A stretch of DNA of 64,000 nt from Rhodocyclales bacterium GT-UBC (GTDB lineage: Bacteria > Pseudomonadota > Gammaproteobacteria > Burkholderiales > Rhodocyclaceae). Position numbers and translations under genes: made by a program. Positions 9,281 through 17,347 of the stretch are shown piece after piece. Under the pieces are notes generated by a model. The model was not told the DNA's origin. It was given only the letters and a program-made list of their open reading frames with translations, and searched no databases. Location: NCBI GenBank assembly GCA_003583745.1, contig QXPY01000008.1, positions 62,001 to 126,000 on the forward strand. Direction: 5' to 3'. Each line of letters starts with the position of its first letter. The first letter of the stretch is position 1.

Positions 9281-9377
9281 GGCACATCGCCGGAGCGACC
9301 GGAAGCGACGATTCCGGCCTGGCTATTTATTGACCGAAATCGGAAAATTTCCCGCACGCCATGGCATGACACTTGCT

Positions 9378-9408
9378 GCAACTCATTGCACAATGCTCAA
9401 CTCGTTGC
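9378..9408. promoter_or_regulatory. candidate upstream activator sites for the AcoR-like regulator
   Basis: GCAACTCATTGC (9378-9389) is an inverted repeat (GCAA-N4-TTGC). A second copy TCAACTCGTTGC (9397-9408) lies 19 bases further on, about two helical turns. Both are 125-155 bases upstream of the predicted pedF start, the usual place for sites of sigma-54 activators. They also lie just upstream of the activator gene. Confidence 0.55.
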
Positions 9409-9478
9409 TAATTAAATGGGCAGGTGCTACGTTATGGAACACAAAAAAACCAGCAGTTGATAAAACACTGGAGGAGAG

Positions 9479-11461
9479 ATGGGACATCTTCAACTCGCTG
9501 CCGATATTCACGGTCAGCGATTGCAACAAGCTAGGCAGCTGTTCTTCGACCGTGGCGACCTGCCGGAAGGCTTGCTCAGCCCGCTAATTCTGCGTTCCTG
9601 GGAGCGTTGCCAACGCTTCGGACTGACCGAGCACAATCCGCTTCCCGGTGTCGAATCGCTCGATCGGGTGGCTCTGAAGACGGAGCAGGATCGCAATCGT
9701 CACCTGCTGCTCCAAGGCCGGCCGATCATGGAACATGTCTATGAGCAGATTCGCGCCTCTGGCAGCATGGTGGTCCTGGCCGACGCCAATGGCTTGTTGC
9801 TGGAAACCGTCGGTGATGCCGATTTCGTCGATCGTGCCGACCGTATCGCCCTCTCCGCCGGCGCCTCCTGGGACGAAAACCAGCGCGGCACCAACGCCAT
9901 CGGCACGGCCCTGGCCGAAGAGCTACCGACCGAGGTTTTGGGTGCCGAACACTTCCTCGCCCACAACGGCTTCCTGACCTGCTGTGCCAGCCCGATCTTC
10001 GGGCCGGACGGCCGGGTCATCGGCGTCATCGACATCTCCGGCGACTACCGTAGCCAGCAACGCCATACGCTGGGTCTGGTCCGGCTGTCGGCAGCCATCG
10101 TCGAGAAGCGCCTGTTCGAATCGATCCATTGCCGCGACATCCTGGTCTGCTTCCATCAGCGCGCCGACTATCTCGGCAGTCCAAAGGAAGGCCTCGCTGC
10201 CGTCTCGCCGGATGGCCAAGTGCTGGCGATCAACCGCAACGGCCTGGAAATCCTCGGCATCCGCCAGGTCGACGCGGTTCGCCGCGACTTTTCCATCGTT
10301 TTCGAAAGCAATCTGTCGGCACTGGTCGACCGCCTGCGCGGCAACTCCCAGGGCAGTTGCGAGATCGGCGTCAATGGCAAGATCATCCAGGTCCAGTTGC
10401 GCGGCCAGTTGCCGCCGCTCGCCGTGGCCGGCCGGGTCTATGACGAGCAGGCGCTGCCGCGCCCGGTGCGCAAGCCGGAAGCAGTCGGCGCCGCCACGCT
10501 CACCCTCGATACGCTGAACACCGGCGATGCCCGGCTGCAGGCTGCCATCGACCGCTCGCGACGCATCCTCGGCCGCGATATCCCGATCCTGATCCAGGGC
10601 GAATCGGGAGCCGGCAAGGAAATGTTTGCCAAAGCCTTCCATAACAGCGGCCCGCGTCAGTCTGGCCCCTTCGTCGCACTCAATTGCGCCTCGATTCCGG
10701 AAACCCTGATCGAGTCGGAACTGTTCGGCTATCAGGGCGGCGCCTTTACCGGTGCACGCAAGGAAGGCGCCCCCGGCAAGATCCAGCAGGCTCATGGCGG
10801 CACCCTGTTCCTCGATGAAATCGGCGATATGCCGCTCAACCTGCAGGCCCGCCTGTTGCGCGTCCTGCAAGAGCGCTGCGTCACGCCGCTGGGCAGCACC
10901 CGCTCGATCCAGGTCGACATTTCGCTGGTTTGTGCCACGCACCGCCGGTTGCGCGAGGAAGTGGCGCGCGGCACCTTCCGCGAAGACCTCTATTACCGTC
11001 TGAATGGCATGAGCGTCACCCTGCCGGCCTTGCGCGAACGTACCGACATTCGCCAGATGGTGGCGAAGCTGGCCGCAGCCGAAACCATCAATCGGGCACC
11101 GGTCCGCTTTGCGGAAAACGCCTTGCGAGCCATCGAGAGCTATGCCTGGCCAGGAAACATCCGACAACTGTTCAATGTCATTCGGGTCGCCATCGCCTTG
11201 CTCGACGACGGAGAGAACGTCATCGACCAGAGTCATTTGCCGGAAGAACTATTCGAATCGAACCCCCAGGCAACAAACGGCAGCAGCATTGCCCCCGACC
11301 CCTGGATGGCAGCACCGCTTGAAGGTGCCGGCAGTCTTGAGGAAATCGGTCGGCAGGCGGCGATGCGGACTCTGGAGGCGGCGGGCGGCAATATCTCCGC
11401 AGCAGCCCGTCAACTCGGCATCAGCCGCAATACGCTCTACCGCAAACTGGGCAAATTCTGA
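9479..11461 (+). CDS. AcoR-like sigma-54-dependent transcriptional activator
   Basis: The 660-residue protein has an N-terminal GAF-type sensor region (about 60-230), an inter-domain section, an AAA+ domain with Walker A GESGAGKE (about 374-381), the sigma-54 contact motif GAFTGA (420-425) and Walker B FLDEIGD (about 443-449), and a C-terminal Fis-type helix-turn-helix (AARQLGISRNTLYRKL). This layout is that of AcoR and of the regulators of acetoin and alcohol oxidation genes. The ATG at 9479 follows GGAGGAGA. It is divergent from the pedF operon, whose promoter is of sigma-54 type, and the aldehyde dehydrogenase has the same promoter type. The inducer is probably an alcohol, aldehyde or acetoin-like compound (inference). 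Confidence 0.92.
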   Translation: MGHLQLAADIHGQRLQQARQLFFDRGDLPEGLLSPLILRSWERCQRFGLTEHNPLPGVESLDRVALKTEQDRNRHLLLQGRPIMEHVYEQIRASGSMVVLADANGLLLETVGDADFVDRADRIALSAGASWDENQRGTNAIGTALAEELPTEVLGAEHFLAHNGFLTCCASPIFGPDGRVIGVIDISGDYRSQQRHTLGLVRLSAAIVEKRLFESIHCRDILVCFHQRADYLGSPKEGLAAVSPDGQVLAINRNGLEILGIRQVDAVRRDFSIVFESNLSALVDRLRGNSQGSCEIGVNGKIIQVQLRGQLPPLAVAGRVYDEQALPRPVRKPEAVGAATLTLDTLNTGDARLQAAIDRSRRILGRDIPILIQGESGAGKEMFAKAFHNSGPRQSGPFVALNCASIPETLIESELFGYQGGAFTGARKEGAPGKIQQAHGGTLFLDEIGDMPLNLQARLLRVLQERCVTPLGSTRSIQVDISLVCATHRRLREEVARGTFREDLYYRLNGMSVTLPALRERTDIRQMVAKLAAAETINRAPVRFAENALRAIESYAWPGNIRQLFNVIRVAIALLDDGENVIDQSHLPEELFESNPQATNGSSIAPDPWMAAPLEGAGSLEEIGRQAAMRTLEAAGGNISAAARQLGISRNTLYRKLGKF

Positions 11462-11488
11462 TCCAGGGACACCCTGCAGGCGAAAATG

Positions 11489-11530
11489 CGGGCAGGGGCT
11501 CCAGCCAAGCTGATACCCCTGCCCGTTTCC
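11489..11530 (+). terminator. intrinsic terminator of the AcoR-like gene
   Basis: A perfect 10-bp stem CGGGCAGGGG / CCCCTGCCCG with a 17-base loop is followed by TTTCCTT. It starts 28 bases after the activator stop. The rest of the gap to 11612 shows nothing else I can name. Confidence 0.65.
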
Positions 11531-11612
11531 TTCCGAACAAGCCAGTCAAGTTTGGCCCTCCCGTGGCGACAGATAGGACGCGTCGATCGCATCCTGTCCC
11601 GTCACCGCATGC

Positions 11613-11993
11613 TCAGACGAAGAGCAAGGGCTGCCGGGTCAAGGCGACGCTGACGATATAAACATAAGCCAGCACGGCGAGTCCGAAGAAGCCCGTCCGC
11701 CGAGCGGCCGTCTTGCCCCGCTTCAAGGCCATGCTACCCAGGAATATATAGGCCAGCAAACCGCAGAATTTGGCAGTCAGCCAACTCTGAACGAAGGGAT
11801 ACTGGCCACTGAGTACGGCCATGCTCACTGCACTGATCAGCAGGAGGCTGTCGATCAAATGTGGCATGACCTTGGTCAAGCGCAGTTGCAATGCCGCAGA
11901 CTGACGCAACATCCAGTAGCCGCGCAGGCAAAACCCCAGTCCGCTGAGTACGACGCAAGTCACATGCACATGTTTGAGCAGCAGATAGCTCAT
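11613..11993 (-). CDS. SirB2 family membrane protein
   Basis: The 126-residue protein has four predicted membrane helices and the SirB-like pattern LLLKHVHVTCVVLSGLGF at residues 4-21, RGYWMLR, and P-L-ID-LLL. The function of the family is not established. The start at 11993 is chosen because its ATG overlaps the stop of the upstream membrane-protein gene by 4 bases; a longer frame from 12071 would lie inside that gene. It is the last gene of the hemerythrin/DUF2249 operon. Confidence 0.82.
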   Translation of the reverse strand: MSYLLLKHVHVTCVVLSGLGFCLRGYWMLRQSAALQLRLTKVMPHLIDSLLLISAVSMAVLSGQYPFVQSWLTAKFCGLLAYIFLGSMALKRGKTAARRTGFFGLAVLAYVYIVSVALTRQPLLFV

Positions 11994-13282
11994 GGCAAAG
12001 CCGCCAGCTTTTCGTCGATATCCCGTCCGAAATGCCGATAGCGCCGAGTTGCACCGTACAGATTGAGCCACAGCCAGCCACTACTTGCCGCCAACGCCAG
12101 GCCGGCTGGTCGGGCCAGCCAATCGGGCCAGCCGATGGCGGCCAACAGCAACAGCAGGGTTAAGCCCCAGGCTTTCAACTGTCTTTGCATATCGAGGTCG
12201 GGCAACAATTTGTTCATGTTCGGAGCGGCCACCTTGGCCATCCCCTGATTTTGCAAATGCATCCAGGCCAGGAACGGAATGATCTTGTACAACATGCCGA
12301 CGATGAAAGACACATAGCCGCCGGCCACGAGCAGTACGCCAAAGGCCAGCGACCAGCCTGGCAACTCGGCCGCGCCCGGCCAGATGGCGACGATCAGTAA
12401 TTGCAGCAACGCCAACAACGTAGCCCCCAGGCCAATTTGCCAATAGCGATAGGTCACATCGGCCCGCGCCCGTCGCCGTTGCCGCTGCAGACGGAAAGTC
12501 TGTATTCCGAAAGCCATCCCGGCCAGCGCTAGTCCTGCCTGGGCCAATCGGCCTAGGATGACAGCATCGATACCGACCGCAAGGCTCCAGAGCAAGGCCA
12601 GACCCAACACCGATGGCGGAAACCACCACCCCGACCAAGCCGGATAACCCGGCGTCAGCTGGAACATCGGAACCACGACGTAGGCAACCGCCGCCAACAA
12701 TATTCCCCCCCAGGCCCCCAGGCCCCAAGCCGCATGCAGGTCGGTCAGCCCGGCAAAGGGCAAGGGCCAGCCGCCGGCGATACCGAACGCCATGCCGACC
12801 CCGAGCAGGGCCAGTCCGAACAAACCGAACAAGGCCAATTTGATTCCGCGAATGGTTGGACTGGTCGAGGCCACGCCGATCAGCGCGCGTGCCCCGGCAA
12901 CCAGGAATACCGCCAAGGCGCCGCCCAAAATCCAGGCCGCCCCGATCAGCAACGACGGACGGGAAAAATAAAACCCGGCCGAAAGCAACAGGCAGCCCAG
13001 CGTCAAACCAGCATGCAGAATACGCGCGACGCGCAAGGGATGGCCAAGATTAGCCCCAGCCACCACCGGCATGATCTGGATCAGGGCACCGAGCATGACC
13101 TGTAACATGAAGCCGATGGTAATCAGGTGAGTGGCCGCCAAGGTTGCCGGCATCCAGCGCGAGGCAAACAGATCCGGCCCCTCGAAAAGAACCAGCAAGC
13201 CGGCCAGCACGGCAAATAGCGGTGCGGTCAGGAAAAAGCGCAAGGGGGCTGCAAATGGAGGCGCGTTCTCAAATGCGATCAT
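11990..13282 (-). CDS. 12-TM membrane protein, possible haem-binding (NnrS/haem-copper-like)
   Basis: The 430-residue protein is almost entirely hydrophobic, with about 12 predicted helices. Histidines fall inside or at the ends of helices: ATHLITIGFML (about 52), ARILHAGL (about 90), TDLHAAWGLG (about 183), and FLAWMHLQ (about 350). This resembles membrane proteins placed near NO-metabolism genes and distantly recalls the haem-copper oxidase subunit I pattern. I cannot assign a firm family name. It follows DUF2249 after 35 bases and overlaps the SirB2 start, so it is in the operon behind the FNR/Dnr-type box. A role in NO tolerance or metal/haem handling is inference. Confidence 0.72.
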   Translation of the reverse strand: MIAFENAPPFAAPLRFFLTAPLFAVLAGLLVLFEGPDLFASRWMPATLAATHLITIGFMLQVMLGALIQIMPVVAGANLGHPLRVARILHAGLTLGCLLLSAGFYFSRPSLLIGAAWILGGALAVFLVAGARALIGVASTSPTIRGIKLALFGLFGLALLGVGMAFGIAGGWPLPFAGLTDLHAAWGLGAWGGILLAAVAYVVVPMFQLTPGYPAWSGWWFPPSVLGLALLWSLAVGIDAVILGRLAQAGLALAGMAFGIQTFRLQRQRRRARADVTYRYWQIGLGATLLALLQLLIVAIWPGAAELPGWSLAFGVLLVAGGYVSFIVGMLYKIIPFLAWMHLQNQGMAKVAAPNMNKLLPDLDMQRQLKAWGLTLLLLLAAIGWPDWLARPAGLALAASSGWLWLNLYGATRRYRHFGRDIDEKLAALP

Positions 13283-13316
13283 GATTGCCGGAAATTGCTG
13301 CGCCGTACGGTATCGG

Positions 13317-13544
13317 TCAGGCTGAAATCAGGATTTCGAAAGTGCCATCGGGCAACAACTCGGTCTCATGGGCATGCCCGTTCTGGGCTAACACTTTGTA
13401 TAGAGGGTGTGGTTCGCGATAAAGCAACAACAACATCTTCTCGCCGGGCTTGAGTGTGTCGAGCATTTCCATGGTCTTCACGAAGGGCTCCGGCGGCTCC
13501 ATGTAACGTGCATCAACAACGTGTGGTGTCTTGGGATGAGTCAT
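13317..13544 (-). CDS. DUF2249 (TusA-like) protein
   Basis: The 75-residue soluble protein begins VDARYMEPPEPFVKTMEML and ends with a beta-strand, matching the small DUF2249 fold related to TusA/SirA. It lacks the TusA CPxP cysteine: PPEPF replaces it near residues 16-20, so sulfur transfer is unlikely. The ATG overlaps the hemerythrin stop by 4 bases. DUF2249 genes are commonly coupled with hemerythrin-like genes in NO and iron-sulfur repair settings, which is the context here. No enzymatic role is known to me. Confidence 0.85.
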   Translation of the reverse strand: MTHPKTPHVVDARYMEPPEPFVKTMEMLDTLKPGEKMLLLLYREPHPLYKVLAQNGHAHETELLPDGTFEILISA

Positions 13545-13987
13545 GCTGCCGGCAACTCCTTTTCAATCTGCTCGATCAAGACGGCGCTCTCCGCCGCCAG
13601 ATGCTGGTCGCACATCGGATACAGGATATTTTCTTCTTTCATGTTGTGCTGCTGCATCATGATGACCAGGGTCTCGGCTACGCCCAGGTAATCCTCGGAA
13701 TTCGTGGTGCGCAAGGCTTCCTTGGCATCCTCGAGCAGGCCGCGCATCTGGAGGTGCTCCATCCGCATGACCTGGGTTGGCCCTCCGCTCATGCCGGTCT
13801 TGGTCTCGAATGCCGGGAACAAGGTTTTTTCCTCGACATCAAAATGCGCCAGGAGGGCAGTGCAGAATCCGGAAAAACTCGCCGCCGCCAAGGCAAAATC
13901 GTTCTTTGCCATGGCCTGTTCGGTTTCGGCAAACAAATCATCGCAATGGCGATGGTCGTCAGTCATGAAAGTACGGATCGTGGTCAT
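13541..13987 (-). CDS. hemerythrin HHE-domain protein
   Basis: The 148-residue protein is a single hemerythrin-like four-helix bundle. Candidate di-iron ligands are His in DDHRHCDDLF, His and Glu in HFDVEEKTLFP, His in MRMEHLQMRGLL, and His/Glu in QQHNMKEENILYP. It is cytoplasmic and would bind O2, NO or iron, as YtfE/Ric-like proteins do. The start at 13987 sits 29 bases downstream of the start predicted from the FNR/Dnr box. It heads an operon with DUF2249, the 12-TM protein and SirB2. Confidence 0.9.
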   Translation of the reverse strand: MTTIRTFMTDDHRHCDDLFAETEQAMAKNDFALAAASFSGFCTALLAHFDVEEKTLFPAFETKTGMSGGPTQVMRMEHLQMRGLLEDAKEALRTTNSEDYLGVAETLVIMMQQHNMKEENILYPMCDQHLAAESAVLIEQIEKELPAA

Positions 13988-14050
13988 CTTTTTTACTCGT
14001 CGCGTTGGGGGGATGCGAAGCCATTCTCGGAGCTTCCCCCCACCACAACC

Positions 14051-14064
14051 TTGACCACAGTCAA
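14051..14064 (-). promoter_or_regulatory. FNR/Dnr/NnrR-type box upstream of the hemerythrin operon
   Basis: TTGACCACAGTCAA is a perfect inverted repeat TTGAC-N4-GTCAA. Its centre lies 32 bases upstream of a GAGAAT -10-like hexamer on the reverse strand (14023-14028), the distance expected of an FNR-type activator at -41.5. The half site TTGAC, not TTGAT, favours a Dnr/NnrR-like NO sensor over classic FNR (inference). Confidence 0.72.
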
Positions 14065-14083
14065 AAAACCGGCAATACCGAAT

Positions 14084-14818
14084 TCAAACGATACCGACCT
14101 GCAATTCGTCAAACCAGTTGATGAAACGGGCCACGTCGGCACCACGATAAATGGCTCCATGCTGCGGGCAGAGCATGTCGATATCCATTTTCGACACCCG
14201 CTCGCACCAGCGCCGCTTGGCTTCGTTCGAGCCCATCCAGCGCCGATGAAAACCTTCAGCATGACGGATGTGGCGATCAAAGTTCTCGACGAACAGGCCG
14301 TCTTCACCGGCCGGCAGCAAGGCTGCGCCAACATCGCCGGAGAACAGGACCTTGGCAATCTTGTCGTAGAGATTGAAATTGCCCGACGAGTGTAGGTAAT
14401 GCGCCGGCACAGCTTGCAGCATCAGGCCCTCCAGCGAGATGTCCTGCCCCTCATCCGGGATTGCGACGAAGGTCTCGGCCGTACCGCCGAAATGGGGAAT
14501 GAACCCACTCCACAACCAGCTGACATAACAACGCATGCCGGGATTGAACTCCAACCACAAGGCGAGCGAAGAACAAATGTCGGGATCCTGGTGCGAAGCA
14601 AAGATGCCGACCAGCGAGGTCGGGTCGAACTCGGCGGAAAGCGCCGAAAACACGGCAGGGAAAATCTCGGCACCACCCGGATCGAGAATCAGGCCCTTGC
14701 CACCATGGGTAATCAGGTATTCGTTGGTATCGACGATGAAATTCGGCTTGGCCGGATCGCGCACGATCGCCACCCATTTATGGTTGCCCTGCTGAAAAAT
14801 GGTTTTCGTTGTTTTCAC
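14084..14818 (-). CDS. ODP-type di-iron metallo-beta-lactamase-fold protein (O2/NO binding)
   Basis: The 244-residue soluble protein is the beta-lactamase half of a flavodiiron protein with no flavodoxin domain. Di-iron ligands are visible: His76, Asp78 and Asp80 in SHQDPDI, His143 in YLHSSGNF, Asp162 in LFSGD, and His220 in CPQHG. The usual HxExDH motif is changed to HxDxDI, so one His ligand is missing, as in the oxygen-binding ODP family. ODP proteins bind O2 reversibly and act as sensors for chemotaxis in spirochaetes. Here the gene lies 9 bases after a chemoreceptor-tip-like gene, so an O2- or NO-sensing pair is likely. It is upstream of the hemerythrin operon. Confidence 0.85.
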   Translation of the reverse strand: MKTTKTIFQQGNHKWVAIVRDPAKPNFIVDTNEYLITHGGKGLILDPGGAEIFPAVFSALSAEFDPTSLVGIFASHQDPDICSSLALWLEFNPGMRCYVSWLWSGFIPHFGGTAETFVAIPDEGQDISLEGLMLQAVPAHYLHSSGNFNLYDKIAKVLFSGDVGAALLPAGEDGLFVENFDRHIRHAEGFHRRWMGSNEAKRRWCERVSKMDIDMLCPQHGAIYRGADVARFINWFDELQVGIV

Positions 14819-14827
14819 GCTGAATCC

Positions 14828-15460
14828 TCAACCCCTGTTTGCAGTGAAAAACGCCGAGCGCCGCAGCGACTCAAGCGAATCACGAATTTCCTCGACGACA
14901 TGATCGAACTCACCCGAAACCTGAGCCAACGCCCCCGCGAAGGCTTGACCATAGGCGGCCTCGATTTTGGCCGACTTGGCCAGGACACCACCCAATTCGA
15001 CCAATTGGAAGGCATCCTCGAGCGCCCGCTTGAGTTTGCCGCGCAGGCTGCTCAGGGTCGCTGCATGAACCGCATTTTGTGCCTGGCGTCGCCGCAAGAC
15101 AGCCAGTACGGACGCATCGGACGCCAGCGCGGACGCCTCATCCAGCAGACGGGCATAACGCATGTCCTGAAGACCGACTGAAACCGCGTTGACGCAACCA
15201 TAGATGAGGCCGGTCAGCGCCTCCATGCTGGTCCGCAAATCCTGGGAAAAGACACGTAATTCGTTGGACAGCACACCGAAACCGCGCGCCGCCGTCCCCG
15301 CCCGCTTGGCCAGAAAAATGGCATTGAGAGCCATGATATTGATCTTGAATGACACGCCGACCACACGCTTGATTTCTTCATTGATGCGGACAATACGCAG
15401 GAGATCCACTCCGGCAAGCACGCTCGAAGCTTCATCCATCATCAGGGAATCGGTCGTCAT
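14828..15460 (-). CDS. short soluble protein with degenerate chemoreceptor signalling tip
   Basis: The 210-residue protein has no membrane helix, HAMP or sensor domain. Residues 37-70 (FKINIMALNAIFLAKRAG then ARGFGVLSNELR) clearly match the hairpin tip of chemoreceptors, normally [18 protein letters not shown]...[11 protein letters not shown]. The acidic residues of the normal tip (Glu of AAxE and GE) are Leu50 and Thr56 here, so CheA/CheW control is doubtful. The rest is predicted helical (about 75-205). The stop is followed after 9 bases by the ODP gene, so the two are almost surely co-expressed. I suggest a helical signalling partner for ODP. It has no name I recognise. Confidence 0.72.
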   Translation of the reverse strand: MTTDSLMMDEASSVLAGVDLLRIVRINEEIKRVVGVSFKINIMALNAIFLAKRAGTAARGFGVLSNELRVFSQDLRTSMEALTGLIYGCVNAVSVGLQDMRYARLLDEASALASDASVLAVLRRRQAQNAVHAATLSSLRGKLKRALEDAFQLVELGGVLAKSAKIEAAYGQAFAGALAQVSGEFDHVVEEIRDSLESLRRSAFFTANRG

Positions 15461-15507
15461 TCAGGCACCTTGGTCGTTCCAGCCAGCACCTAATGTACCA
15501 ATTCAGG

Positions 15508-15528
15508 CCGTGGGCGGATAGCCCACGG
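15508..15528 (-). terminator. hairpin downstream of phaC, possible terminator
   Basis: CCGTGGGC / GCCCACGG forms an 8-bp stem with a 5-base loop, 24 bases after the phaC stop on the reverse strand. It has no U-tract, so it may only protect the mRNA 3' end. Confidence 0.35.
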
Positions 15529-15551
15529 CTATAGTCTCCAGGCTAGCCTGC

Positions 15552-17303
15552 CTACTTTTCCAGTACGTAGGTACCCGGCGCATCAGCCAGCGCCGGGAAT
15601 TTCCGATTGGCCGCCGGATAAGCGTCGACCAGATTGCCGGTCCGCTCGCCCAGCCATTGCGTCCAGTCATCCCACCAGGTTCCGGGCTTCTTTTCGGCAT
15701 TGTCCAGCCAGTGTTCCCAATGCTCGTTGTGTTCCGGCTCGCCGATCCAGTAAGCCCGCTTGGGCGGATTGGCCGGCGGATTGACGATGCCGAGGATATG
15801 TCCGGAGGTGGACAGCACGAAACGCACCGGCGCCGCGACATTGAGATACTTGCGGATGCGGAAGCACTGCTTCCACGGCGCGATATGGTCATCTTCGGCC
15901 GTCACCGCGTAGAGCGGCTGGACGATGCGGTCGAGATCGATCGGCTCGCCGGCAATGTTCAGCTTGTCGTGCTTGATCAGGTTGTTGTTCAGGTACATCT
16001 CGCGCAGGTAATAAGAATGCATGGCCTGCGGCATGCGGGTCGTATCGACATTCCAGAACAGCACGTCGAACGGCGGCAAATCCTCGCCCAACAAATAGCT
16101 GCTCACCCAGTAATGCCAGATCAGGCTGTTCGAGCGCAACAGACGGAAAGAACTGGCCATTTCGCTGCCATCGAGATAGCCCTTCTTGGCCATCGACTCT
16201 TCCAGTGCGCTGACGCAGGCCTCGTCGATGAATACGTCGATATCGCCCGGATGCGAGAAGTCGGTCAGTGTCGTAAACAAGGTCCAATGGGCTACCGGCA
16301 CGTTGTCGGCGCCGTAGCGCTTGTTGGCCCATGCCATGTAGGTACTGACCAGCGTACCGCCGATACAGTAACCGACCAGATGCACCTTCGGTACCTTGCA
16401 GAACTCGCAAGCGACCCGCACAGCTTCGGCAACGCCTTCGAGCAAATAATCGTCGAGACGGATATCGGCCAGATCGGGACCCGGGTTCTTCCAACTGGTG
16501 ATGAAGACCGAAAAGCCCTTGTCGGTCAGGTGCTTGACCATGCTCTTCTTGGCGGTTAGGTCGAGAATGTAGAATTTGTTGATCCACGGCGTGGTAATGA
16601 CGATGGGCATCGCCCGTACCTTTTCTGTCGTCGGCGTGAAATGGATGATCTCGACCAGACGATTGCGGAACACCACCTTGCCGGGCGTCGTCGCCAGGTC
16701 TTTGCCAACCGTGAAGGCATCCGGTTCCACCATCTGGATGTTCTTGGCCTTGGCGTCGCGCTGGAAATTCTCACAACCCCGTTTCAGGCTCTCGCCATTT
16801 GTCTCGATGAAACGCTTCATGGCGACCGGGTTGAGTTGGAAGAAATTGGTCGGCGCCACCATGTTCAACCATTCGCGCAACCAGAAGGCAGCACGCCGAC
16901 GCTCCTTGTCGGACAGGCCCGGTGTTTCGAAATACATGTCCTGCAATCGATGGGTAAAGGCCAGGTACCACTCTTTGATGATGTCCCAGGAAGCCGATTC
17001 CGACCACACCGGCTCGGCAAAGCGCGCATCGTCGCCATGCGGTTGCACGACATCCTGCGAGGGTACGCCCAGGGCCCGACGCATGACATGGGATTGCAAG
17101 GCGAACAGGTCGCCGGACAAGGCATTGACAGCACGGCTCAACTCCTGGGGATGCATCATCCAGGCCATCTGGGCATTGAGCAACGAGGTGGTGACGCCAT
17201 ACGGATCGAAAGCATTGCTGATCGCCTTGCCGAGCGTTTCGACCGGACTCAGACTGCTGACATCGATGCCATTGTGACGTGCAGAAGATGTATTACCAGA
17301 CAT
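15552..17303 (-). CDS. phaC: class I poly(3-hydroxyalkanoate) synthase
   Basis: The 583-residue enzyme polymerises (R)-3-hydroxyacyl-CoA, mainly 3-hydroxybutyryl-CoA, into storage polyester at granules. An N-terminal PhaC domain is followed by an alpha/beta-hydrolase domain with the lipase-like box GYCIGG (Cys313 nucleophile), an Asp in AEDDHIAPW (471/472) and His502 in SGHILGIVNPP. Length is normal for class I. The ATG at 17303 has AGGAAGAGGT upstream. It follows the beta-CASP gene after 44 bases on the same strand. No phaA, phaB or phasin gene is in the window. Confidence 0.95.
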   Translation of the reverse strand: MSGNTSSARHNGIDVSSLSPVETLGKAISNAFDPYGVTTSLLNAQMAWMMHPQELSRAVNALSGDLFALQSHVMRRALGVPSQDVVQPHGDDARFAEPVWSESASWDIIKEWYLAFTHRLQDMYFETPGLSDKERRRAAFWLREWLNMVAPTNFFQLNPVAMKRFIETNGESLKRGCENFQRDAKAKNIQMVEPDAFTVGKDLATTPGKVVFRNRLVEIIHFTPTTEKVRAMPIVITTPWINKFYILDLTAKKSMVKHLTDKGFSVFITSWKNPGPDLADIRLDDYLLEGVAEAVRVACEFCKVPKVHLVGYCIGGTLVSTYMAWANKRYGADNVPVAHWTLFTTLTDFSHPGDIDVFIDEACVSALEESMAKKGYLDGSEMASSFRLLRSNSLIWHYWVSSYLLGEDLPPFDVLFWNVDTTRMPQAMHSYYLREMYLNNNLIKHDKLNIAGEPIDLDRIVQPLYAVTAEDDHIAPWKQCFRIRKYLNVAAPVRFVLSTSGHILGIVNPPANPPKRAYWIGEPEHNEHWEHWLDNAEKKPGTWWDDWTQWLGERTGNLVDAYPAANRKFPALADAPGTYVLEK

Positions 17304-17347
17304 GTGAATTACCTCTTCCTGATTAGTTCGAACTTACCATTAGCATA

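Noticed and set aside
9923..11236. 437-codon reverse-strand frame
   Set aside because: Antisense to the AcoR-like activator; no family motif and no ribosome site.
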